Below, one piece after another: positions 1 through 6,538 of a DNA stretch of 10,413 nucleotides. The notes beneath the pieces are model-generated. The model had not been told where the DNA came from. It ran no database searches and saw only the letters and a program-made list of their open reading frames with translations. A program made the position numbers and the translations under genes. Source of the stretch: Bacillota bacterium (GTDB lineage: Bacteria > Bacillota > Clostridia > Christensenellales > CAG-138); assembly GCA_023455425.1 (NCBI GenBank), contig JAEYCM010000033.1, positions 1-10,413 of the forward strand. Reading direction: 5' to 3'. Positions within the stretch are counted from its first letter, which is position 1; each line of letters opens with the position of its first letter.

Positions 1-286
1 CGATTGCAAGGTTCTCAAACCCGCGCACCATAGGCGAGGAATACAGCGTGGTGCGTTTTTTATCCATCAAGGACGCAAGCGCCATGGAAACGCACAGGAC
101 GTTTTCCCGCCCGTATTCCTTGAGCAATGGTTCAATCACGCCACTTAAAAACGCGATCTTATCTTCCGCGTCCGAAAGCGCCTGCGTGGGCGTTTTATGG
201 AAGCAACGGAGCCGCAGCTGCGTATCCACGATGCCGTAGCGCAGATTTGTCCCTCCGATTTCCACGCAAACCAAATACTTATCCAA
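1..286 (-). CDS. ROK-family sugar kinase, allose-kinase-like, N-terminal part (cut by left edge)
   Basis: Only the first 95 codons are present; the gene runs off position 1. Residues 9-21 form the ROK phosphate-binding motif (EIGGTNLRYGIVD), with Glu9 where most ROK kinases have Asp. Around residues 73-84 the stretch MDKKRTTLYSSP resembles the corresponding KDKRTIISTP of E. coli allose kinase AlsK, and the R in TNLRY also matches AlsK (THIRF) better than glucokinases. The likely reaction is ATP-dependent 6-phosphorylation of a hexose in the cytoplasm. The start is TTG, chosen because GGAGG lies 10 nt upstream and the reading frame begins at the motif. The gene follows the aldolase by 20 nt, so it is the sixth gene of the sugar operon. 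The family is certain; the allose-type specificity is inferred from short similarity only. The ROK zinc and catalytic motifs lie outside the window. Confidence 0.85.
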   Translation of the reverse strand, partial: MDKYLVCVEIGGTNLRYGIVDTQLRLRCFHKTPTQALSDAEDKIAFLSGVIEPLLKEYGRENVLCVSMALASLMDKKRTTLYSSPMVRGFENLAI

Positions 287-306
287 GACCGTTTGTCCTC
301 CGGAGG

Positions 307-1281
307 CTATGCCTTATTTGCGCTGCCCATCACGTCGATCTTGTGTTGATACAGTTCGGCGAGTATGGGGCGGATCTTCAGGGTAAACACGCGGCTGTCG
401 ATTGCAGCGGGGTTTTCAGCAAGGATTTTGCGGGTAAGCGCCAGGGCGCTGATCCAGCCGTCCGACGCGATGTTGACCTTGCAGACCGCCATCTTGGCAG
501 CGCGGGACACCTGCGCCTCAGGGATACCGACTGCAGCCTCCAGCTTGCCGCCGTATTGGTTGATCATCTCCACATACTTCGGGTCGATGGTAGAAGCGCC
601 GTGCAGCACGATGGGGAACCCGGGCAAGCGCCTCCCAACATCCGCAAGTATATCATACCTTAGCTCCGGCAGGGAACCGTCCGGATTGGGCTTGAGCTTG
701 ACCAGGCCATGGCAGGTGCCGATGGAAATCGCCAGGCAGTCCACCCCAGTGCGCGTAACGAATTCTTCCACCATGGAAGGATCGGTGTACTGGCTTTCAT
801 GGCTGCCCGCATGGCCTTCTTCTTCCGCGCCGGAAAGTACGCCAAGCTCGCCTTCCACGGTAACGTCATGCGCATGCGCATATTCCACCACTTTTTTCGT
901 CAGGGCGATGTTCTCTTCAAACGGCAGGGCGCTGCCGTCGATCATCACGGAAGAAAATCCGCTTTCCACCGCCGCCACGCACTGCTCATACGTCATACCA
1001 TGGTCAAGGTGGAGCGCGACAGGCACGCTCCTTCCCTCATGCTTTAGCCTGTCCACGCCGGATTGTGAGATGCGCGCAAGCATCTCATACCCAAGCTGCC
1101 GGTGCAGGTTGGGGGACGCGAGGAGAATCACGGGAGATTGTTTTTCCCCGCACGCATCCATGATGGCGTTAAACTGCTCAATGGAAACAAAGTTCAGCGC
1201 CGGTACGGCATAGCCTTCCCGGTACGCCTTTTCGAACATCGCCTTGGTATTTGTAAGGCCCAAGTCCTTATAGTAATACAT
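307..1281 (-). CDS. Class II ketose-bisphosphate aldolase (fructose-bisphosphate aldolase family)
   Basis: This 324-residue cytoplasmic enzyme would split a ketohexose 1,6-bisphosphate into dihydroxyacetone phosphate and glyceraldehyde 3-phosphate. Class II hallmarks are complete: HLDHG at 91-95 (catalytic Asp93, zinc ligand His94), VEGELG at 142-147 (Glu145), GTCHG at 188-192 (His191) and VLHGAS at 225-230 (His227). The insert around 231-262 (KYVEMINQYGGKL...VGIPEAQV) is typical of the long-loop class II group. An oddity is the strand VNIASDG at 269-275: position 272 is Ala where fructose-bisphosphate aldolases usually have Asp or Asn (NIDTD, NVNTE), whereas tagatose-bisphosphate aldolases such as GatY have Ala (NVATE). 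Substrate is therefore open: fructose, tagatose or another ketohexose bisphosphate. The ATG start has AAAGG 6 nt upstream. It lies 26 nt after the phosphofructokinase gene, whose product it would consume. Confidence 0.93.
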   Translation of the reverse strand: MYYYKDLGLTNTKAMFEKAYREGYAVPALNFVSIEQFNAIMDACGEKQSPVILLASPNLHRQLGYEMLARISQSGVDRLKHEGRSVPVALHLDHGMTYEQCVAAVESGFSSVMIDGSALPFEENIALTKKVVEYAHAHDVTVEGELGVLSGAEEEGHAGSHESQYTDPSMVEEFVTRTGVDCLAISIGTCHGLVKLKPNPDGSLPELRYDILADVGRRLPGFPIVLHGASTIDPKYVEMINQYGGKLEAAVGIPEAQVSRAAKMAVCKVNIASDGWISALALTRKILAENPAAIDSRVFTLKIRPILAELYQHKIDVMGSANKA

Positions 1282-1307
1282 CTTTTACCTTTCCCGCCCG
1301 TATCGCG

Positions 1308-2504
1308 TTAAACCACTTTGAGCTGAAGCCTGGCATAGCTGGGTAGCTCCCCAACCAGCGGCTCAATATACTCTAAAAAGCTGTCTTCAATAAAGTTCTG
1401 TTCCTTGGTAATGTAGGAAGTCGGCATGGTGCCGTCCGCGCTTGCAGCCTGTTCAATATCAATCAGGCTCTCCCGTACGGTATACGGCCTGCTGCTGACA
1501 CGCTCCAATGTCACAAGCTTGCCGGTGACGCCACCTAAAGCCTCGCGCACGGCCATTTCGCCAAGACGCGACGCTTCCTCCACATCCAGTTTGGAAGCCG
1601 TGTGCATGCCGCAACGCTGCATCAGCCCAAGGTCGATGCCGCGGACCTTGCAGGTGAAGTTCTGCAACAGAATGTGCGTCAAGTACGGCGTGATGCCGCC
1701 CATGTTCAGCGACGGCTGATCCGGACTGTGCAAATTGTATTCGAACAGGTATTTACCGTGTTGGTCCTTCACGCCCTCCGCAACAACCGCCATACATTTG
1801 CCCTTGCGCGCATATACGTCCCGAACGTCCGCAATGAACTTTTCCGGGCGGAACTGTAGCTCCGGCGTGTAAATAAGGTCCGGCCCGTTGCCCGCCTTGG
1901 AACAAAGCAGCGTGGAGGCCGCAAGCCAGCCGGTGTTTCTGCCCATCACCTCAATAACGGTGATCAGTCCCGTATCATACACGCGGATATCATGCGCCAG
2001 TTCCGAAATGGAGATGGCGGCATGGCGCGCCGCAGACGGAAAGCCCGGCGCATGGTCGATGCCCGCAATGTCATTGTCCACGGTCTTCGGGATTGCAACT
2101 ACCCTGCAGTCATACCCCTGCGTTTCCATATACTGTTGCAGCTTGTGGCAGGCACGGAGCGTCCCGTTGCCGCCATTGTAAAAGAGATATCCCACATCAT
2201 GGCGCGCGAAGTTTTCTACTACGCGCCTATAATCCGTATCGTCCACGTCCGCATCCTGCATGCGGTAGCGGCAGGAGCCAAACGCCGAAGATGGCGTCTG
2301 CGTAAGTAATTTGAGTTCCGCCGGGTCCTCCGCATAAACATCGATGAGCTTACCGCTGAGAAGGCCCACCGTGCCGTGAAGGGCGCTGTATAGCTTCCCA
2401 ATTTTATCCACATTCTGCATGCAGGCGCTGATGACACCGTATGCAGATGCGTTGATGACCGTGGTAGGGCCGCCGGATTGAATGTAAACTGCGTTCTTCG
2501 TCAA
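1308..2504 (-). CDS. 6-phosphofructokinase, pyrophosphate-type lineage (phosphoryl donor uncertain)
   Basis: This 398-residue cytoplasmic kinase would phosphorylate fructose 6-phosphate, or a related ketohexose 6-phosphate, at C1. Evidence: N-terminal QSGGPTTVINAS (9-20), the nucleotide/PPi motif GGNGT (111-115), the catalytic motif PKTVDND (139-145, Asp143 catalytic) and EVMGRNTGW (175-183). Lys140 is the residue diagnostic of PPi-type enzymes (ATP enzymes have Gly), but Gly114 is the ATP-type choice where PPi enzymes have Asp. This mixed pattern also occurs in trypanosomatid ATP-dependent phosphofructokinases, so the donor cannot be called. The start is TTG with GGGGAGG 8 nt upstream, and no better ATG is nearby. 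It sits 38 nt after the permease and 26 nt before the aldolase, so it is probably a dedicated enzyme for the imported sugar rather than the housekeeping one. Confidence 0.9.
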   Translation of the reverse strand: MTKNAVYIQSGGPTTVINASAYGVISACMQNVDKIGKLYSALHGTVGLLSGKLIDVYAEDPAELKLLTQTPSSAFGSCRYRMQDADVDDTDYRRVVENFARHDVGYLFYNGGNGTLRACHKLQQYMETQGYDCRVVAIPKTVDNDIAGIDHAPGFPSAARHAAISISELAHDIRVYDTGLITVIEVMGRNTGWLAASTLLCSKAGNGPDLIYTPELQFRPEKFIADVRDVYARKGKCMAVVAEGVKDQHGKYLFEYNLHSPDQPSLNMGGITPYLTHILLQNFTCKVRGIDLGLMQRCGMHTASKLDVEEASRLGEMAVREALGGVTGKLVTLERVSSRPYTVRESLIDIEQAASADGTMPTSYITKEQNFIEDSFLEYIEPLVGELPSYARLQLKVV

Positions 2505-2542
2505 GTACGTTTCCTCCCCAACTGTTCAGACAGCATGCGCGC

Positions 2543-3499
2543 TTAATGCTGGCGCGCAGCGCGGTTGGAGCGGATCGCCTCCAGGAAGACGACCAGCAGC
2601 ACGAGTACGCCCTGAATAAATTGCTGATAGTAGGCGGAAACGCCCAGCAGATCCAGCGCATTTGTAATCAGGCCGACGATGATCACGCCAAGGAATGTGC
2701 CCATGATTTTGCCCTTGCCGCCGAACGTAACGCTCGTACCGCCGATAACGGCCGCCATAATGGCCTTCATCTCAAGGTTCGTGCCCACGGTAGAAGGCGC
2801 GGAGTTGGTACGGGAGATGAAGATCAGGCCCGCGATGGTCGCAAACACTGCACAGGCGATGTAGGCAAAGAACAGCACGCGCGTATTTTTAATGCCCGCG
2901 ACCCGGGCCGCCTCCGGATTGCCGCCCACCGCGTAGATATTGCGCCCCATAATGGTCTTGCTCATAAACAGCGCCGCGAGTATATACAACAGCACAATGA
3001 AAATGGCGGGCAGGGGGATCGTGTCAAACACCATGCCCTGGCCAATGACAAGGAACCCGTCGGGCAGCCCCGTCAACGTCGTGCCGCGAGAAATGACCGT
3101 CTGCAAGCCGCGGGTCATGTTCATCATGGCAAGGGAAGCGATCATCGGTGGGATGCGCATCACGCCTACCGAAAATGCGTTAATTGCACCGCATACAGCA
3201 GCGATGCCAAGCGCAACAAGGCACGCAAGGCCCCAGTTGAGGCCGCCCTTCATCAAGCTTGCCGATACCCACACGGAAAATGCCATGACACCGCCTACGG
3301 AAATATCAATGCCGCCCGTGATAATAACCATCGTCATGCCGATGGCAGTGATGCCCTGCAGAGAAATATTCTGCAGGATATTCATCATGTTTTTCATTTG
3401 CATGAAATACGGCGTTGCGATGGACATGCCAAGCATAAAGATCAAAATGATCGCCAGACGCATCCCATCTTCCGCTAAAAACTGCTTCAAAGATTTCAT
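2543..3499 (-). CDS. Sugar ABC transporter permease (RbsC/AlsC type)
   Basis: This 318-residue integral membrane protein belongs to the ribose/allose/xylose branch of ABC permeases (BPD_transp_2 family). It is hydrophobic throughout, with about eight to ten membrane segments. Family landmarks are TGGIDISVGG at residues 61-70 and the cytoplasmic coupling region near the C-terminus (VIGGTSVTFGGKGKIMGT), closely resembling RbsC. It would form the channel as a homodimer with the ATPase encoded just upstream (33-nt gap) and receive sugar from the lipoprotein encoded first in the operon. The ATG start is preceded by a G-run about 9 nt upstream. A 310-codon open frame on the opposite strand over the same stretch is a His/Arg/Gln-rich antisense shadow, as expected opposite a hydrophobic protein. 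Sugar specificity cannot be read from the permease. Confidence 0.95.
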   Translation of the reverse strand: MKSLKQFLAEDGMRLAIILIFMLGMSIATPYFMQMKNMMNILQNISLQGITAIGMTMVIITGGIDISVGGVMAFSVWVSASLMKGGLNWGLACLVALGIAAVCGAINAFSVGVMRIPPMIASLAMMNMTRGLQTVISRGTTLTGLPDGFLVIGQGMVFDTIPLPAIFIVLLYILAALFMSKTIMGRNIYAVGGNPEAARVAGIKNTRVLFFAYIACAVFATIAGLIFISRTNSAPSTVGTNLEMKAIMAAVIGGTSVTFGGKGKIMGTFLGVIIVGLITNALDLLGVSAYYQQFIQGVLVLLVVFLEAIRSNRAARQH

Positions 3500-3532
3500 A
3501 TCAGAGGACCCCCCAAAGTGTTGTTAAATGCG

Positions 3533-5026
3533 TCAGCCGATCAGGCTCAGCAGCTCGTTCTTGTTCGTTTCGCAGGTGTTGACGGTCGCGTAGATCTGTC
3601 CCTTTTTGAGGATGATGATTCTGGAGCAGTTTTCCAGCAGCTCCTCAAGCTCCGAAGAGAAGATCAGCACGCTGGTCCCTTTGCTTGCGGCTTCCGCGAG
3701 GATTTTATAAATCTCAGATTTGGCGTATACGTCAACGCCCCGTGTCGGTTCATCCAGTAAAAACACCCTGGGCTCGGTTGCCAGGCACTTTGCAAGCACG
3801 ACCTTCTGCTGGTTTCCGCCGGAAAGGGAAACCACCTGCTGCTCAATGCCGGACATCTTTACCGTCATTTCCCCGGATGTCTTTTCGGCAAACGCTTCCT
3901 GCCTGCCTCTGTCAATCATGCCAAGCCGCGTGCGCATCGTCTTGATAATGGAGAGCGTGGTATTTTCACGGATGGAAAGCAGCGGAATAAACCCTTCCAG
4001 CTTGCGTTCCTCCGTCAAAAGCGCGACTTTATTTTTGATCATCATATCGGGCTTCGGCTTTGTAATTTCTTTTCCAAACAGTTCAATGCTGCCGGAGTCG
4101 AATGCGTCCAACCCGAATATGGCCCGGGCGATTTCCGTCTTGCCCGCGCCAAGCAGCCCGCACACGCCGACGATGTCGCCGGCCTGTATAGAGAAGCTGA
4201 TGTCTGTAAACTTGTTCTTTCTTGTGAGGTTCTTAAGCTCGAGCGCAATGGGCGCATCCGAAGGAGCGGCAACGCAGCGTTCCGCGCGGGCTTCAATTTT
4301 GCGGCCCATCATGGCCGTTACAAGATCATCCTTGGCGTAATTGCCCGCAGTAAACAGGCCATTGTTGACGCCGTCCTTCAAAACCGTCACGCGATCGGAA
4401 AGCTGTATGACGTCCTCAAGGAAGTGGGAAATAAAAATGATGGAAACGCCCTTTGCCTTCACACGTTCAATGATGCGGAAGAAGTTTTCCTTTTCTTTTT
4501 CATTAAGCGAGGAAGTAGGTTCGTCCAATACGATGACCTTTGCTTCCGTGGTCAGCGTTTTTAGAATTTCAATAATCTGCTTTTCCGCTGTGCGCAGGTT
4601 CCTGACCGGGGTGTCCGGATCAAGATCCACCTCCATCATGGCAAGGAGCTTGCGCGCGTTTTCTGAGGTGGCTTTTTTATCATAAAGACCCAGGCTGTTG
4701 ACCGCCCAGTTGCCAATGTACATATTCTCCGCTACCGTCATATCCACGCAGACATTCAATTCCTGATGCACGAACGCCAGGCCATGCTTTTCCGCGTCCT
4801 TAGGATTTTTGACCTGTACGGGTTTGCCGTTTATTTCAATCACGCCCGATACGGGATGATGAATGCCGTTGAGAATTTTAATGAGCGTGCTCTTGCCTGC
4901 GCCGTTTGCACCCATAAGCGAGTGCACTTCGCCTTCATAGAGCTCGAAATCGACATGGTTTAATACCATGTTGCCGGAAAAGGACATGACGATGTCATGC
5001 ATGCGAACGATCGTTTTTTGGCTCAT
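3533..5026 (-). CDS. Sugar ABC transporter ATP-binding protein, two-domain RbsA/AlsA/MglA type
   Basis: This 497-residue cytoplasmic ATPase has two fused nucleotide-binding domains, the arrangement of the ribose/allose/galactose importers. Domain 1: Walker A GANGAGKST (39-47), Q-loop FVHQELN (85-91), a degenerate signature LRTAEKQIIEI (144-154) and Walker B VIVLDEP (164-170), with the switch His201. Domain 2: Walker A-like GLLGAGKTE (290-298), canonical signature LSGGNQQKV (401-409), Walker B VFLLDEP (421-427), and Ser (FSSELEEL) at the switch-histidine position, as is usual for this family. It powers uptake through the permease encoded next. The ribosome-binding site is weak (GGCGGTG), unlike the other operon genes, and a stable hairpin sits in the 126-bp gap before it. 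Lower expression than the binding protein is therefore likely, though this is inference. Confidence 0.95.
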   Translation of the reverse strand: MSQKTIVRMHDIVMSFSGNMVLNHVDFELYEGEVHSLMGANGAGKSTLIKILNGIHHPVSGVIEINGKPVQVKNPKDAEKHGLAFVHQELNVCVDMTVAENMYIGNWAVNSLGLYDKKATSENARKLLAMMEVDLDPDTPVRNLRTAEKQIIEILKTLTTEAKVIVLDEPTSSLNEKEKENFFRIIERVKAKGVSIIFISHFLEDVIQLSDRVTVLKDGVNNGLFTAGNYAKDDLVTAMMGRKIEARAERCVAAPSDAPIALELKNLTRKNKFTDISFSIQAGDIVGVCGLLGAGKTEIARAIFGLDAFDSGSIELFGKEITKPKPDMMIKNKVALLTEERKLEGFIPLLSIRENTTLSIIKTMRTRLGMIDRGRQEAFAEKTSGEMTVKMSGIEQQVVSLSGGNQQKVVLAKCLATEPRVFLLDEPTRGVDVYAKSEIYKILAEAASKGTSVLIFSSELEELLENCSRIIILKKGQIYATVNTCETNKNELLSLIG

Positions 5027-5072
5027 TTCTACACCGCCATACGCATATTTGTGCCGTCCGTCAAAGGGAAAG

Positions 5073-5104
5073 GGGAGCTCATACTGACTGCAATATGAGC
5101 TCCC
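5073..5104 (-). promoter_or_regulatory. Intercistronic stem-loop between binding-protein and ATPase genes
   Basis: A perfect 11-bp inverted repeat, GGGAGCTCATA (5073-5083) against TATGAGCTCCC (5094-5104), has a 10-nt loop. In the minus-strand transcript it is followed by a C/T mix rather than a U-run, so it is not a good terminator. The position, just after the highly needed binding protein and before the ATPase with its weak ribosome-binding site, fits an mRNA-stabilising or processing hairpin as known in other ABC sugar operons such as malE-malF. The function is inferred; the repeat itself is seen directly. Confidence 0.75.
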
Positions 5105-5152
5105 TCCCCCATGTTTGAACCGGAAAGATATCCCGGTACGAACCCGCAGGGG

Positions 5153-6196
5153 TTACTCCATGGAGCTGGCGCCCCAGAGCTTGCCTTCGGATTTCAACTG
5201 TTCGAAGTTTTCGCTGGTCACGATGTTGCCGGTGATGAGGATGGAAGACTGAACTTCCTGGCCGTCAAACTTGGCTTTAAGAGCCTCTACAGCGGAGGCC
5301 GCCCAGGCATAGGGATCAAGACCATAGGTCGCGTCGATGTTGCCTTTGACTACCTGGCCCAGGCCGTAACCGTCGCCGTCTACGGAGTAAACGTTGACAT
5401 GGCCTTCCTGACCAAGGGGTACAAGCTTGCCGTTCTCTTCAAGCGCCGTCATAACAGCGGGGAGAATATAGTCCGTGCAGGAGAAGATGGCGTTGATATC
5501 CGGGTTTGCCTGGAGGTAGTTGGTCACAGCGGCAAGCACGACTTCGCTGTCCATTTCGGTAGCGGATTCCGCAACGATGGTGACGTTGGCGGCATCCTTG
5601 ATGGCATTCTTGAAGCCTTCGGTACGGTTGACGGTAGCGGAACTGGAAAGCGGGCCGCCGACGATAAGGACCTTGCCTTCCTTGTCGCCCAGGGTATTTA
5701 AGTACATTTCGCCCATCTGCTGACCGATGAGGAGATTGTCCGCTTCAACGGTCGCAAGGGAGGTGCCTGCTACCTGACGGTCGATCGCGATAACGGGAAC
5801 GCCCGCTTCTTCGCACTGGCCCATGAGGGTGGAGACTGCCTCCCCATCGATCGGGGTGATGACCACACCCTTTATACCCTTGACGAGTGCGTTTTCAATC
5901 TGGGAAATCTGAGTCTCGAGGTTATCGTTGGGATCGAGAATTTCCGCTTCCCAGCCGAATTCCGCGGCCTTGGCCTTAAAACCTTCGCTCGCGGCGGTCC
6001 AGATAGGGGCGCTCAGGCCGGGGATGGAGTACACAACCTTAACCGCATCGCCGGCAGGTGCTTCTGTTGCAGGGGTCCCCGTTGCAGGGGTCGCTTCAGG
6101 AGCAGCGGTTTCACCGACAGGCGCAGCGGGAGCAGCGCAAGCAACCGCGCCAAATGCCAGAACGAGGCACAGCAACAGGGCAATGGATTTTTTCAT
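5153..6196 (-). CDS. Sugar-binding lipoprotein of ABC transporter (RbsB-like, Peripla_BP_4 family)
   Basis: This 347-residue protein starts with a lipoprotein signal peptide: MKKS, a hydrophobic core to residue 16, then AVAC with the probable lipidated Cys20. A low-complexity Ala/Pro/Thr/Glu linker follows (about 21-48). The body is a two-lobed sugar-binding fold of the ribose/allose/galactose type: KVVYSIPGLSAPIW opening strand, GVVITPIDGEA, PVIAIDRQV, the KVLIVGGPLSSS region with NRTEGF, AIFSCTD and NVYSVDGDG. It would sit on the outer face of the membrane and pass a monosaccharide to the permease. The ATG has AAGGAG 7 nt upstream. It is the first gene of the operon, about 105 nt downstream of the predicted start site, which is usual for the most abundantly needed component. 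The exact ligand is unknown; the neighbouring AlsK-like kinase suggests a hexose. Confidence 0.95.
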   Translation of the reverse strand: MKKSIALLLCLVLAFGAVACAAPAAPVGETAAPEATPATGTPATEAPAGDAVKVVYSIPGLSAPIWTAASEGFKAKAAEFGWEAEILDPNDNLETQISQIENALVKGIKGVVITPIDGEAVSTLMGQCEEAGVPVIAIDRQVAGTSLATVEADNLLIGQQMGEMYLNTLGDKEGKVLIVGGPLSSSATVNRTEGFKNAIKDAANVTIVAESATEMDSEVVLAAVTNYLQANPDINAIFSCTDYILPAVMTALEENGKLVPLGQEGHVNVYSVDGDGYGLGQVVKGNIDATYGLDPYAWAASAVEALKAKFDGQEVQSSILITGNIVTSENFEQLKSEGKLWGASSME

Positions 6197-6220
6197 ATTC
6201 GTTCTCCTTAAAGATTATTT

Positions 6221-6240
6221 TTTGTCCATCATTGGACAAA
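6221..6240. repeat. Perfect inverted repeat in operon leader
   Basis: TTTGTCCA (6221-6228) and TGGACAAA (6233-6240) form an 8-bp perfect inverted repeat with a 4-nt centre. It lies in the untranslated leader of the operon, about 11 nt before the AAGGAG ribosome-binding site. It could be a second operator or a leader hairpin. It does not include the ribosome-binding site, and the A-run that follows rules out a terminator for the operon transcript. Confidence 0.6.
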
Positions 6241-6280
6241 ACTGAAATCGTGTTGCGATAACGTTAGACGCATATTGATA

Positions 6281-6301
6281 ATAATGTCATAACATTATCC
6301 T
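6281..6301 (-). promoter_or_regulatory. Probable GntR-family operator at the sugar operon start site
   Basis: ATAATGT-CATA-ACATTAT (6281-6298) is a perfect 7-bp palindrome with a 4-nt centre, just downstream of the predicted transcription start of the sugar operon. The overlapping 17-mer TGTCATAACATTATCCT (6285-6301) matches 14 of 17 positions of a motif at the -10 of the regulator gene itself (7307-7323). A weaker copy, ATAACGTTAG (8 of 10), lies at 6258-6267. Binding here would block the polymerase. That the adjacent GntR protein binds it is inferred from the shared motif and position. Confidence 0.7.
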
Positions 6302-6307
6302 GTTAGA

Positions 6308-6336
6308 ATGATATCATCAAGCCTGCATAAAGTCAA
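6308..6336 (-). promoter_or_regulatory. Sugar operon promoter
   Basis: On the minus strand, -35 TTGACT (6331-6336) and -10 TATCAT (6308-6313) are 17 bp apart, a good sigma-A-type promoter. The same -10 hexamer and spacing occur in the regulator's promoter at 7319-7347. The predicted start is near 6301, giving a leader of about 105 nt before the binding-protein start codon. Confidence 0.75.
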
Positions 6337-6359
6337 TGTGGTTTTTATGTTTCACATTG
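6334..6359. repeat. Inverted repeat overlapping the operon -35 box
   Basis: CAATGTG (6334-6340) and CACATTG (6353-6359) are perfect 7-bp arms separated by 12 nt. The element overlaps the -35 box of the sugar operon and extends upstream, the usual place for an activator or a second repressor. It does not match the GntR-type motif found downstream of the start, nor a recognisable cre site. The binding protein is unknown. Confidence 0.5.
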
Positions 6360-6412
6360 CATCCATTTATTGCCGAAACAGGTAAACGTCCCATGTTTTC
6401 CCTTCCGAAAAT

Positions 6413-6443
6413 AACAGGGCGGCGCCAATGGCGCCGCCCTGTT
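6413..6443 (-). terminator. Terminator of the GntR-family regulator gene
   Basis: A perfect 14-bp G/C-rich stem, AACAGGGCGGCGCC (6413-6426) with GGCGCCGCCCTGTT (6430-6443), has a 3-nt loop. Read on the minus strand it is followed by ATTTTC, a short U-rich tail. It separates the regulator from the sugar operon, so the operon depends on its own promoter. The rest of the 342-bp gap (6197-6538) holds the promoter and operators described separately; 6444-6538 shows nothing else. Confidence 0.85.
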
Positions 6444-6538
6444 GATTGAATAATCCGTTTCATGCATCCCTCTGTATTGTATATCCGTTTGCGCGGAAGC
6501 AAATCCGCACGTAACCGTAAAAATAGCGCAGTAAGAAA

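Noticed and set aside
127..1213. Long plus-strand open frames opposite the kinase and aldolase genes (127-663 and 365-1213)
   Set aside because: They lie over strongly supported minus-strand genes, show no domain pattern and arise from the G+C-rich codon bias of those genes.
2546..3478. 310-codon open frame on the plus strand opposite the permease
   Set aside because: His/Arg/Gln/Asp-rich translation with no recognisable domain, as expected antisense to a hydrophobic membrane protein; no promoter or ribosome-binding site of note.
5111..5701. 196-codon plus-strand open frame opposite the sugar-binding protein
   Set aside because: Antisense shadow; the minus-strand frame has signal peptide, fold motifs and a good ribosome-binding site.
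6317..6502. 61-codon minus-strand frame in the gap before the sugar operon
   Set aside because: It runs straight through the regulator's terminator hairpin and the operon's -35 region, and has no protein features.
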